A stretch of 64,000 nt of DNA, from contig NZ_JAAGPI010000001.1 in assembly GCF_017104715.1 (NCBI RefSeq), positions 722,735-786,734 of the forward strand, written 5' to 3'. Made by a program: the position numbers and the translations under genes. Positions 54,905 to 63,337 of this stretch are shown here, piece after piece. Under the pieces are notes generated by a model, which saw only the letters and a list, made by a program, of their open reading frames with translations, had not been told where the DNA came from and made no database searches. Source of the DNA: Burkholderia sp. Ac-20365 (lineage in GTDB: Bacteria; Pseudomonadota; Gammaproteobacteria; Burkholderiales; Burkholderiaceae). The number at the start of each line of letters is the position of its first letter. Positions within the stretch are counted from its first letter, which is position 1.

Positions 54905-55741
54905 ATGAAAAAGGTAGAACAGGAAATGAAATCCGAAAACATGACAAAGGTGCGCTACACGCACCCGGTGGATCCCACCGTGCGAAAGCGCGTGATGGAG
55001 GAACTGGACCACGTTGAGCGTACGTTCGGGGTAAAGGTGCTTTATGCATGCGAGTCGGGCAGCCGGGGCTGGGGTTTCGCATCGCCCGACAGCGACTACG
55101 ACGTGCGCTTTCTGTATGTGCACGCGCGCGACTGGTATCTCAAGGTCGAGCCGCAGCGCGACGTCATCGAGCGGCCGCTAGACGACGTGCTCGATGTGAG
55201 CGGCTGGGAGTTGCGCAAGGCATTGCAACTGCTGCATCGCTCGAATCCGACGTTGCTCGAATGGCTGGATTCACCCGTGGTTTATCGCGAGGATGGGCAC
55301 TGGACACCGCGGCTGCGTGGTCTCGCCGACGCGTTTTTTTCTCCAATGCGCGGGCGGCATCACTATCTGTCGATGGCGAAGAAAAATTTTCGCGGCTACC
55401 TGCAGGACGAAACGGTGCGCTACAAGAAGTATCTCTATGTGCTTCGACCGTTGCTTGCCGTGCGCTGGATCGATGCCGGTCTCGGCATGCCGCCGATGCG
55501 GTTCGCCGACCTCGTCGCGGGGACGGTCCATGATTCCGCACTGCTCGCCGAGGTCGACGAGTTACTCGAGTTGAAGATGAAGGCGAACGAGAGCGAGTAT
55601 GGGCCACGACGCCCGGCGATCCACGCGTTCGTACAGGCGATGCTCGACGACGCCGCGCATGACCGCGAGTACAAGCGGCCTTATGGGGATGTCGGCATGC
55701 TGGATGCTTTTCTGTGGGACGTGTTGACGCATGATGCGTAG
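54905..55741 (+). CDS. rlaP: RlaP-type nucleotidyltransferase of RNA repair systems
   Basis: 278 residues. The polymerase-beta motif is CESGSRGWGFASPDSDYDVRFLYV, with the GS and the DxD metal aspartates; NPTLLEWLDSPVVY and KNFRGYLQDETVRYKKYLYVLRPLLAVRWI follow, as in the YcgL/RlaP family (RNA repair pathway DNA polymerase beta family). The family is linked to RtcB and other RNA ligases and is thought to add nucleotides to RNA ends before or after sealing. The first ATG has no ribosome site because a hairpin ends next to it; ATG 54926 has an AAGG 11 nt ahead and may be the true start. Confidence 0.88.
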   Translation: MKKVEQEMKSENMTKVRYTHPVDPTVRKRVMEELDHVERTFGVKVLYACESGSRGWGFASPDSDYDVRFLYVHARDWYLKVEPQRDVIERPLDDVLDVSGWELRKALQLLHRSNPTLLEWLDSPVVYREDGHWTPRLRGLADAFFSPMRGRHHYLSMAKKNFRGYLQDETVRYKKYLYVLRPLLAVRWIDAGLGMPPMRFADLVAGTVHDSALLAEVDELLELKMKANESEYGPRRPAIHAFVQAMLDDAAHDREYKRPYGDVGMLDAFLWDVLTHDA

Positions 55742-55746
55742 TGAAG

Positions 55747-55778
55747 AGCAGGCGCGACGATATCGCGCCTGCTGTTTT
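55747..55778 (+). terminator. Rho-independent terminator of the RNA repair operon
   Basis: AGCAGGCGCGA-CGATA-TCGCGCCTGCT is a perfect 11-bp stem followed by GTTTT, 5 bp after the rlaP stop. It separates the operon from the LysR gene. Confidence 0.85.
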
Positions 55779-55845
55779 CCGTCAGATGCACGTGCGGTTG
55801 CGCGATGAACCAAGCCGATCGTCGCAACGCGCGAAGCATGTCATC

Positions 55846-56787
55846 ATGTCGGCGCCTGACAATTCGACGCGTCCATTCCACCCAATGAACCTCAGAGCGC
55901 TTCAATGTTTCGTCACGCTCGCTGAAGAACTGAACTTCAGCCGCGCCGCCGAGCGTCTGCATATCGCGCAACCCGCGCTTAGCCAGCAGATCCGCGCGCT
56001 CGAAGAGCGGCTTGGCACACAACTGATCGACCGCACGCGCAGGCCGTTGCGGCTGACGGAAGCGGGGCAGTATCTGAGCACCGAAGCAAAACAGATACTC
56101 GGTTCGCTCGAACAGGCGACGCTCGGCGCGCTCGAAATCGGCATGGGCCGGCGCGGTTGGCTGAGCGTCGGCTTCACGCGCTCGGCGATGTACAGCATCT
56201 TGCCACCCGCGCTAAAGGCATTTCATCGCGAGTTCCCACAGGTCGAACTGAAGCTCTACGAAATGCTCACCGACGAACAGACCGACGCGCTGCGCGACAT
56301 GCGCATTCACGTCGGCATCGGGCGGCAACCGGTGACGATGGCGGGTTATGCGTCGCGTGTGCTGTTGCGCGAGCAACTCGTCATCGTGATGGCGCTGGAT
56401 CATCCCCTTGCAAAACGAAAGAAAGTCACCATCGCCGAACTGGCCGATACGCCGTTGATCCTGTATCCCAAGCATCAGAATGCGCAGTACAAGCGCTCGG
56501 TGCTGTCGCTCTATCGCGATGCGGGCGTGACGCCGTTCGTCGCGCACCAGGCTTACGAAATACAAACAGCCATTGCGCTCGTTGCTGCAGGGCTGGGCGT
56601 GACGGTGGTGGGGGAGTCGGTGGCACGGCATGGCCGCACCGACGTCGTATTCCGCCATCTCACAGGCCCGGGCTCATCGCAGCGCTCGACGCTCGCCGCC
56701 ACCTGGCGCACCGACGACACGTCGCCGCATCTGCTCGCCTTCCTGCGCTGCCTTCCGCCGCCGCTCGACGACGACGGCACACTATAA
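55846..56787 (+). CDS. LysR-family transcriptional regulator
   Basis: 313 residues from the ATG at 55846; the family N-terminus proper (NLRALQCFVTLAEELNFSRAAERLHIAQPALSQQIRALE) would also allow 55885. No convincing ribosome site marks either. The effector domain begins near residue 105. It lies 161 bp upstream of, and in the same direction as, the MFS/hydratase/aldolase genes, and probably controls them. The N-terminus resembles the CatR/BenM-type aromatic-pathway subgroup. Confidence 0.87.
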   Translation: MSAPDNSTRPFHPMNLRALQCFVTLAEELNFSRAAERLHIAQPALSQQIRALEERLGTQLIDRTRRPLRLTEAGQYLSTEAKQILGSLEQATLGALEIGMGRRGWLSVGFTRSAMYSILPPALKAFHREFPQVELKLYEMLTDEQTDALRDMRIHVGIGRQPVTMAGYASRVLLREQLVIVMALDHPLAKRKKVTIAELADTPLILYPKHQNAQYKRSVLSLYRDAGVTPFVAHQAYEIQTAIALVAAGLGVTVVGESVARHGRTDVVFRHLTGPGSSQRSTLAATWRTDDTSPHLLAFLRCLPPPLDDDGTL

Positions 56788-56948
56788 GACGAACCTTATA
56801 CAAGCATAAGCATCTCGTCTTGGACTTCCTGCCTGCGCGTTCATACCATCGAACAGGTAGCTGATGCTGTATTCGCGATCCGCGAGTACCGCGCTCAGTC
56901 CACAGGAAAGAAGCGACCGCAGTGTCGCGCGTTCAGGAAGGAGACAGG

Positions 56949-58274
56949 ATGACAGGCATCGATGAAGCGGCCACCATGCGCAAAGTGTACGGGCGGCTCA
57001 TGCCCTTGCTCTTCGCGATGATGTTCTTCAACTATCTCGACCGCATCAATATCGGTTTCGCGGCGCTCGAGATGAACGGCGATATGGGCTTCAGTCCCGC
57101 CGTGTTCGGTTTTGCGGGCAGTATCTTTTTCGTCGGCTACATGCTGCTCGAAGTGCCGAGCAACCTTTTGCTGCATCGCGTCGGCGCGCGCCGCTGGATC
57201 GCGCGCATCCTGCTGACGTGGGGCGCGGTGGCGGCCGCCACGGCGTTCGTCTTCAACGACACCAGCTTCTACGTGCTGCGCTTTCTGCTGGGCGTGATGG
57301 AAGCGGGCTTTCTGCCCGGTGTGGCCGTCTATCTGACCAAGTGGTTTCCAGAACGCTACCGGGCGCGCGCCGTCGGCGGCTACATCATTGCCGGCTCGTT
57401 TTCGGCCGTTCTCGGCGGCCCGATCTCGACGACGCTGATGACCTACGCGGATGGCTTGCTCGGGCTGCACGGATGGCAGTGGATGTTCATCCTCGAAGGC
57501 GTTCCCGCGATGCTGCTGGGCCTTTTGACGCTGCGCATCATGACCGAGCGTCCGAGCGACGCAGCATGGCTCACCAACGACGAAAAGCGCTGGCTCGAAT
57601 CGACGCTGGCAGCGGAGCGCGAAGCACTGGGCGGTCACACGCATGTGTCGTTCCTGCGCGTAGCGGGCGATATCCGCGTCTGGAGCCTCGCGTGTCTGTT
57701 TGGCTGCGCGTTGGTGGGGATTTACGGGCTGTTTCTGTGGTTGCCGCAGATCGTGAAGAGCCTCGGGCATCTGAACAATATCGAAGTCGGCTTTCTTTCA
57801 GCGGCGCCGCCGTTGTTCGGCGTGCTCGGCACGTTCCTGATCAGCCGCAGTTCCGACCGGTCCGGCGACCGCAAGAAGCACCTCGCATTCGTCTATGGCG
57901 CGAGCGCCATTGCGATAGCAGGCAGTGCCTACGCACCCAATCCGCTGCTCGCGTATGCGTTGCTGTGCGTCACCGGGCTCTTCATCTACGCCGGCAATCC
58001 GCTGTTCTGGAGTCTGGCGTCGTCGTTTCGCACGGGCGCGGCGGGCGCAGCGACGATTGCGCTGATCAACACGATCGCGCAGTTTGGCGGGCTCGTCGGC
58101 CCATGGAGCATCGGACTCGTGCGGCGCGCGACGGGTAACTTCTCGCTGGCGTTGCTGACGATTGCGGCGTTCCTTGTGATCGCAACCATCATCGCGCTCG
58201 TGATGCGTGTCACGCCGCCAGAGGAGAGCGCTTCTTCTGCGCTCGCGGAAGGCGACGCCGCTACCGGCAGCTAG
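56949..58274 (+). CDS. MFS transporter, ACS family
   Basis: 441 residues with 12 predicted helices; start at 56949 with AAGGAG five bases ahead. FFNYLDRINIGFAALEMN, GARRWIARILLTWG and LGVMEAGFLPGVAVYLTKWFPERYRARAVG are the anion:cation symporter signatures. It directly precedes 4-oxalomesaconate hydratase and the CHA aldolase, so it probably imports an aromatic acid or an oxidised aromatic breakdown product (inference). Confidence 0.9.
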   Translation: MTGIDEAATMRKVYGRLMPLLFAMMFFNYLDRINIGFAALEMNGDMGFSPAVFGFAGSIFFVGYMLLEVPSNLLLHRVGARRWIARILLTWGAVAAATAFVFNDTSFYVLRFLLGVMEAGFLPGVAVYLTKWFPERYRARAVGGYIIAGSFSAVLGGPISTTLMTYADGLLGLHGWQWMFILEGVPAMLLGLLTLRIMTERPSDAAWLTNDEKRWLESTLAAEREALGGHTHVSFLRVAGDIRVWSLACLFGCALVGIYGLFLWLPQIVKSLGHLNNIEVGFLSAAPPLFGVLGTFLISRSSDRSGDRKKHLAFVYGASAIAIAGSAYAPNPLLAYALLCVTGLFIYAGNPLFWSLASSFRTGAAGAATIALINTIAQFGGLVGPWSIGLVRRATGNFSLALLTIAAFLVIATIIALVMRVTPPEESASSALAEGDAATGS

Positions 58275-58334
58275 TCACGTTTATCGCAGCTTTATTGCAG
58301 GTTTATCGCAGCAGGGACTCAAAGGGTTTGCTAC

Positions 58335-59375
58335 ATGATTATCGATTGCCACGGTCATTACACGACGTCGCCGCGACAGCACGAAGCATGGCGCACCAGG
58401 CAGATCGCCGCCATCAAGGACGGCACGCCTGTACCGCCTCGCCCGGTCATCACCGACGACGAAATTCGCGAGAGCATTGAAACGGGGCAGCGCCGCATCC
58501 AGCGCGAACGCGGCACCGACCTCACGATCTTCTCACCGCGCGCAGCGGGCATGGGCCATCATCTGGCGGGCGCGGAGGCGAACGCGGCATGGTCGAGCGA
58601 ATGCAACGATCTCGTGCATCGCGTGTGCTCGCTGTTTCCGCGTCATTTTGTCGGCGTGTGCCAGTTGCCGCAGGCGCCCGGCGTGGCACCCGCGAACAGC
58701 ATTGCCGAATTGCGGCGGTGCGTTCAGGAACTGGGCTTTATCGGCTGCAATCTGAATCCGGATCCGTCGGGCGGCCACTGGTCAGGGCCGCCGATGACTG
58801 ACCGCTTCTGGTACCCGTTGTACGAAGCGTTGGTCGAACTCGACGTGCCCGCGATGATTCACGTGTCGTCGTCGTGCAATGCGAACTTTCATGCGACGGG
58901 CGCGCATTACATCAATGGCGATACGTCGGTGTTCATGCAGCTGCTCACAGGCGATCTGTTCGCGGATTTTCCGACCTTGCGGTTCATCATTCCGCACGGC
59001 GGCGGCGCTGTGCCGTATCACTGGGGACGATATCGCGGGCTCGCGCAGGACATGCAACGGCCTTTGCTGAAGGACTATCTGCTGAACAACGTGTTCTTCG
59101 ATACGTGTGTCTATCATCAGCCGGGCGCGGAACTGCTCGCGAAAGTGATACCTGTGGGCAACATTCTGTTTGCGTCGGAAACGATCGGCGCGGTGCAGGG
59201 CGTCGATCCTGAGACGGGGTACTACTACGACGACACGCGTCGCTATATCGACGCAATCGAATGGCTCAGCGATGCCGACCGGCAGCGTATCTACGAAGAC
59301 AACGCACGTGCGGTGTACGCACGCCTCACGACGCAAATCGACAAACAACTGGCAATGGAAGGGGCGACGATATGA
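58335..59375 (+). CDS. ligJ: 4-Oxalomesaconate hydratase (LigJ-like amidohydrolase)
   Basis: 346 residues. MIIDCHGHYTT gives the metal-binding HxH of the amidohydrolase fold, IPHGGGAVPYHWGR carries another histidine, and LFASETIGAVQGVDPETGYYYDDTRRYIDAI is the LigJ C-terminal block. LigJ hydrates 4-oxalomesaconate to 4-carboxy-4-hydroxy-2-oxoadipate in the protocatechuate 4,5-cleavage and gallate pathways. Its stop overlaps the start of the aldolase that takes this product, strongly supporting the call. Confidence 0.88.
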   Translation: MIIDCHGHYTTSPRQHEAWRTRQIAAIKDGTPVPPRPVITDDEIRESIETGQRRIQRERGTDLTIFSPRAAGMGHHLAGAEANAAWSSECNDLVHRVCSLFPRHFVGVCQLPQAPGVAPANSIAELRRCVQELGFIGCNLNPDPSGGHWSGPPMTDRFWYPLYEALVELDVPAMIHVSSSCNANFHATGAHYINGDTSVFMQLLTGDLFADFPTLRFIIPHGGGAVPYHWGRYRGLAQDMQRPLLKDYLLNNVFFDTCVYHQPGAELLAKVIPVGNILFASETIGAVQGVDPETGYYYDDTRRYIDAIEWLSDADRQRIYEDNARAVYARLTTQIDKQLAMEGATI

Positions 59376-60040
59376 ATCCGATCGGCTGGCGCGAATATGA
59401 CTCTGCTCCGCAGGCGAGCGCGGCCACGCTCGATGCGTTGCGCGAGCTTGCCGTGTCGCTGCTTAGCGACAACATGGCGCGCGCGAGCGGCATCGTGGGC
59501 TTGCAGCCTTATCACCGTCCCAAGGCCATGGCGGGGACGGCCGTCACGGTGCGCACGCGCGGCGGCGACAATCTCGCGATTCATCGCGCGTTCGATTTTT
59601 GCAGGCCGGGCGATGTGCTCGTCATCGACGGTGGCGGCGAACTGACTCAGGCCCTGATGGGCGACATCATGGCGAGCTTTGCGGAAAGCCTCGGTGTTCG
59701 GGGGCTCGTGATCGATGGCGCGATACGCGATGTCGGCTCGATACGTCAGCGCGATTTTCCCGTGTATGCGCGAGGCGTCACGCACCGCGGGCCGTACAAG
59801 AACGGGCCGGGCGAAATCAACGTGCCCGTGACAGTCGGGCGGATGGTGGTCAACCCGGGCGATATCATCGTCGGCGACGAAGATGGGTTGCTGGCAATTT
59901 CGCCTGCCGATGTGGAGAACGTGATCGAAGGCGCACGCAAGCAGGGCGCGAAGGAGGCGGCTGCGTTGCGATCGATCGCGGAAGGGCGTTTTGACCGGTC
60001 GTGGGTGACGCCGCATCGCGAGCGGATGATGAACGGGTGA
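59372..60040 (+). CDS. ligK: 4-Carboxy-4-hydroxy-2-oxoadipate (CHA) aldolase, RraA fold
   Basis: 222 residues from the ATG overlapping the ligJ stop. RraA/HMG aldolase fold: LSDNMARASGIVGLQPYHRPKAMAGTAVTV, then GGELTQALMGDIMA, and the catalytic GVRGLVIDGAIRDVGSIR with the metal aspartate and arginine. It cleaves CHA to pyruvate and oxaloacetate. The longer reading frame from 59261 is a shadow of ligJ. No ring-cleavage dioxygenase lies in the window, so the upper pathway must be elsewhere. Confidence 0.88.
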   Translation: MNPIGWREYDSAPQASAATLDALRELAVSLLSDNMARASGIVGLQPYHRPKAMAGTAVTVRTRGGDNLAIHRAFDFCRPGDVLVIDGGGELTQALMGDIMASFAESLGVRGLVIDGAIRDVGSIRQRDFPVYARGVTHRGPYKNGPGEINVPVTVGRMVVNPGDIIVGDEDGLLAISPADVENVIEGARKQGAKEAAALRSIAEGRFDRSWVTPHRERMMNG

Positions 60041-60136
60041 GATTTGGGCTGGCGGCGCAGCAGTGTGAGTGGAGTTGATGTATAAGTGACGCTCGCGCCG
60101 TCGGCGTTGAATCAATCCGGAAACAGGCACGACAAG

Positions 60137-60529
60137 ATGACACGTTATGTGGACGCGGCGGCTCTCGTCGCACTCGCGCGGCAGGCTGAAGCGAATGAGG
60201 CAGCAGCGTGCGGCTGCACAAGAACGCCGCTGGATGGATGGCAGTCGCAGCCGCTGTCTCTCGACGAATCGAAGCTCGTCGAGATTGCAACGCTCATGCG
60301 CGAGGATGATCCTGAGCCGACGTTTGCCGAGTATCGGCCGGATAACGTTCAATATTGGGCGCCCGACGCGCCCATCGCGCCGCAGTACTTTCCGTATAAC
60401 CGGTGCGGCGTGTGGCAGTGTTCCGAGTGCGGGCGCCTCTATTTGCGTTATACGGAAGGCGGCGGCTACTTTGTCGATAGAAGGATTCGGGCTTTGAAGG
60501 CGGAGCTGGTCGTGGATGTGGGGATCTGA
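60137..60529 (+). CDS. Small uncharacterised protein with CxxC motif
   Basis: 130 residues from the ATG at 60137. Not recognised. The sequence is acidic in the middle (LMREDDPEPTFAEYRP), and the C-terminal third has CGVWQCSECGRLYLRYTEGGGYF, a likely half zinc-ribbon with CxxC plus further cysteines. Aromatic-rich YWAPDAPIAPQYFPYN precedes it. It may be an immunity-like or sensory protein, but no function is proposed. It lies 96 bp after ligK with its own spacing, so it is probably a separate unit. Confidence 0.6.
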   Translation: MTRYVDAAALVALARQAEANEAAACGCTRTPLDGWQSQPLSLDESKLVEIATLMREDDPEPTFAEYRPDNVQYWAPDAPIAPQYFPYNRCGVWQCSECGRLYLRYTEGGGYFVDRRIRALKAELVVDVGI

Positions 60530-60547
60530 AGGCGCAAGCTGGTCCGC

Positions 60548-61606
60548 CTAGTTTCTACCGCCGTCATCGGTTTTCCTCCAGCATCCGTCTTCATCATCTT
60601 TCCTGTCGTGTCCCGACCGGAAGGCGATCCCCGCGGATCGGGCCGAACTGGGCGTGGAGTCGTCGATGACTTGAGACGGCGCCACATCGCCCCTTGCTCC
60701 CGGCGCGAACACGAGAATGCGCAGGTTGGGATTGGTGACGAAAAGCCGTCCATCCGGTGAGACGGCGATCCTGTTACCCGGCAACGGTAAGCGATCACCG
60801 ATGATTCCCGTGGCTGGGCCGCTGATGGTCCGTATCGGTCGCACATTGCCATTCGCCTTGGCGGCGAAAATGCTCACCTGGTTCTGGCTCGCATCCGCTG
60901 TCGTGTTGTAGACGAATAATTCGTCCGTACGAGGATCGACGGCGATCGACGTGGCGATCTGTGAGAAAAACACATCGCGGCCCGGAAACAGGCCGGTTTT
61001 GGGACCTGTGAGGCTGCGCAGAAGCGGTGGCGCGCTCACGCTTCGGCTCGTGCCGAACGTGTCGATGATCGCCGTTCCCTGTATGTCATAACCCGCGATC
61101 AGCAGGTTGTCGTCGCTATCGATCGCGATGCTCTGGTACTGGGTGATATTCGGATCGGTAATGCGGACGGGATTGGGTATTGGCCCGGAGCTATTGACGG
61201 GAACGACCATCACGCACGCAGTCGAGGGACGAACGCTCAGGACGAAGTCGTTGAGGCGAGAGTCGACCGCGATACCGGGCAAGTCATTCGTCATTATCAA
61301 CATGAAGGAGCGACTGGGCGACTGATTGCCCTCGGCTTTTCGCGGAAAGATGTCGACGGTGGTGTCGCCGAATTGCGCAAGGTGAAAGGAATCCCTCCTG
61401 TCGATCACCGTCGCCCCGGCCGACCTGAGGGTGGTAAGCGGGCCTTGCAGCACCTGACAGGGTTCGGTCGCTCCATTGGCGCGCGCGGAATACCCGCGAA
61501 TCTGATCATTGAGCGTGAGAAAGACGGCGTCGTGGGAGCAGACGGCATGCGCCAGCTGGGCGCCGCAAAACATACTGACGACGGCTAGAAAGAGTGCGGG
61601 TTTCAT
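60548..61606 (-). CDS. Secreted beta-propeller-like hypothetical protein
   Basis: 352 residues with a signal peptide (ALFLAVVSMFCGAQLAHA). Repeats around 45 residues long, such as YQSIAIDSDDNLLIAGYD, IATSIAVDPRTDELFVYN and NRIAVSPDGRLFVTNP, resemble NHL/SMP-30 beta-propeller blades. Two cysteine pairs may form disulfides. Exported, probably periplasmic or outside. No function proposed. The gap 61607-61842 holds nothing recognisable. Confidence 0.7.
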   Translation of the reverse strand: MKPALFLAVVSMFCGAQLAHAVCSHDAVFLTLNDQIRGYSARANGATEPCQVLQGPLTTLRSAGATVIDRRDSFHLAQFGDTTVDIFPRKAEGNQSPSRSFMLIMTNDLPGIAVDSRLNDFVLSVRPSTACVMVVPVNSSGPIPNPVRITDPNITQYQSIAIDSDDNLLIAGYDIQGTAIIDTFGTSRSVSAPPLLRSLTGPKTGLFPGRDVFFSQIATSIAVDPRTDELFVYNTTADASQNQVSIFAAKANGNVRPIRTISGPATGIIGDRLPLPGNRIAVSPDGRLFVTNPNLRILVFAPGARGDVAPSQVIDDSTPSSARSAGIAFRSGHDRKDDEDGCWRKTDDGGRN

Positions 61607-61842
61607 TACACGCCTCCTTGGTCAATTGCGCGAATGCCCCGATTAAGGATAGACGCCGGCCAGAGGCCCAACATACTTCCGCCATCAGGACTCTGTATTT
61701 TGGCGGACGATGCAAAACCACTCGTCGATATCGAACGGTATCGCAGTGTGGTTGCGTGTTGTGGCCCTGTGGGGAGTATGTTCAGGCGGTCTTTTTTAAG
61801 CGTGAGGATCGTTCGGGCCCGGTAGCTGAGAAGTGGACGGTG

Positions 61843-62277
61843 TCACTTCCAGTCGCAGCTACCGCTGTCTGTCACCGCGCTGGCATTTAATCCAAACGAG
61901 GTCTTTTTGCCACTTTTCCTGTTGGTATAAATCATTGAAGGGACCATCGTTCCCTGACTTACCATCCGATATTCACCGGTGATTTGCTTCCTGTATATCT
62001 CGACCCAAGTCGTGGTTTGTTCATCCGGCGCATTCTTGTCGAGCGTCCGTGCAGCTGATTCATCCATGATCAATGGAATCGATTGATTCGAACCCTGATA
62101 CCTCACGAACGCCCATGACAGGCTGCTGGAAGAGTCGTAATACGTGCGCAATTCGAAATTTGTTGAGTTCACTCCGCCGGAACTGAAGCAAAACGTGTCA
62201 CGCGTTATCTCTGCGTGGGCGACCAAAGGGGCGATGAATATCGAGGACGATAAAACCAGAAGCTTGGTGCGTGTCAT
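61843..62277 (-). CDS. Small secreted hypothetical protein
   Basis: 144 residues from the ATG at 62277, which gives a clear signal peptide (LLVLSSSIFIAPLVAHA); the longer reading from 62499 adds sequence that overlaps the upstream gene. The mature part is Ser/Thr-rich with a cysteine near each end (TFCFSSGG and GSCDWK), which may form a disulfide. No family recognised. It is downstream of another secreted orphan on the same strand. Confidence 0.65.
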   Translation of the reverse strand: MTRTKLLVLSSSIFIAPLVAHAEITRDTFCFSSGGVNSTNFELRTYYDSSSSLSWAFVRYQGSNQSIPLIMDESAARTLDKNAPDEQTTTWVEIYRKQITGEYRMVSQGTMVPSMIYTNRKSGKKTSFGLNASAVTDSGSCDWK

Positions 62278-62374
62278 GGAAGCAGGGCGTTTGTAGCGTG
62301 GAAGATGCTTCGATTGTGTGTCAGGCGGAAAAGAAGTTTGTTGTGGTTTTGGTGCGCAGCCGATTCGGGTGTGC

Positions 62375-63061
62375 TCATTCGACAGTGAATCTGAATACGT
62401 TGGTCGGGTCGGTGAAGCGGGTCGTGAGACGCTGCCCAGTGCTTGTGTATTGCGTGCCTTCGATCTCAGCATATTGGACTTCAGTGCCCACGGGATCATC
62501 GATATTCGGCTCCCGTCGATAGGAGAATATCGGGAATCGCAGTGCGCCTTGCTGTCGAACGAGGCTGCGGCAAGATCCGAAAAGGCTGGGCAATTTGAAC
62601 AGGCGGATGCCGGACCGGGACTGGGTGCTGATGGCGTACACCTGGCTATACCTGTCTGCAGTACCAGAGCCAGTACCCGTTGATTCGATGCAGATGGCTG
62701 GGCCTGTCGTACCTGCGTCGGATGCCAGGTACAACGTCACGGATCTGGGGTCCAGGTCTACGCGATTGTCGCCATTTGAACGCACCGCGTCGGCGAGCCG
62801 GTGCACGCGGTTGTTGATACGTACGCTCCGGCCGGTGACTGTCAGTTTGATGCGCATTTTGCCGACTTGTCCCTCCCATGATGCCGTCGTGTCGCCATTC
62901 GGTCCGTAGGTCGCAGGAAGGTAGTCGTTCGAAACGGGAGACGGGAATACTTGTCCAGCCTGATCGGCGTAGAACGAGTCGTATCCGTCGTAAAGCTTGC
63001 CTGCATGGGCCACGCTGCAGCAGACGGTAAGTGCGAAAGCGGCTATTGGTTTTTGCTTCAT
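62375..63061 (-). CDS. Secreted hypothetical protein
   Basis: 228 residues, signal peptide AAFALTVCCSVAHA followed by GKLYDGYDSFYADQ. The mature protein looks beta-rich, with paired cysteines (AICIES and GSCRSL). No family recognised. Together with the gene at 61843 it may form a two-gene unit coding for exported proteins. Codon use is less GC-biased than in the metabolic operons, consistent with recent acquisition. Confidence 0.65.
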   Translation of the reverse strand: MKQKPIAAFALTVCCSVAHAGKLYDGYDSFYADQAGQVFPSPVSNDYLPATYGPNGDTTASWEGQVGKMRIKLTVTGRSVRINNRVHRLADAVRSNGDNRVDLDPRSVTLYLASDAGTTGPAICIESTGTGSGTADRYSQVYAISTQSRSGIRLFKLPSLFGSCRSLVRQQGALRFPIFSYRREPNIDDPVGTEVQYAEIEGTQYTSTGQRLTTRFTDPTNVFRFTVE

Positions 63062-63267
63062 CTGTTAGCGCGGCCGCCGATAGTCAGGATGGTGTCCGAA
63101 CATAGATCATTATTGATTCGGCGGCAATGAACCGGGATTGCTGTTGATCTGTCGCCGGAGGCATGGGGCCCGTATGTCGATGCCAGCATGGCTGAAAGTT
63201 GGTCTCTTTATTTCTTAATTTGACATAACATAAATTATCACCGTTTTGGTTGTAGCGGCTCTATCCT

Positions 63268-63306
63268 AATGTCGTGTTCTGGCTATTTACAGATGTCGTG
63301 TTTCTG
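63268..63306. repeat. Direct repeats at the left end of an ISNCY-like element
   Basis: AATGTCGTGTTCTGG (63268-63282) and GATGTCGTGTTTCTG (63292-63306), offset by 24 bp, lie just upstream of the transposase. They are probably the terminal and subterminal transposase-binding sites. The other end is outside the window. The AT-rich stretch 63062-63267 before them contains no gene. Confidence 0.5.
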
Positions 63307-63337
63307 AACGCTGGCAAGCTGGCACCGTGCTGCAACC

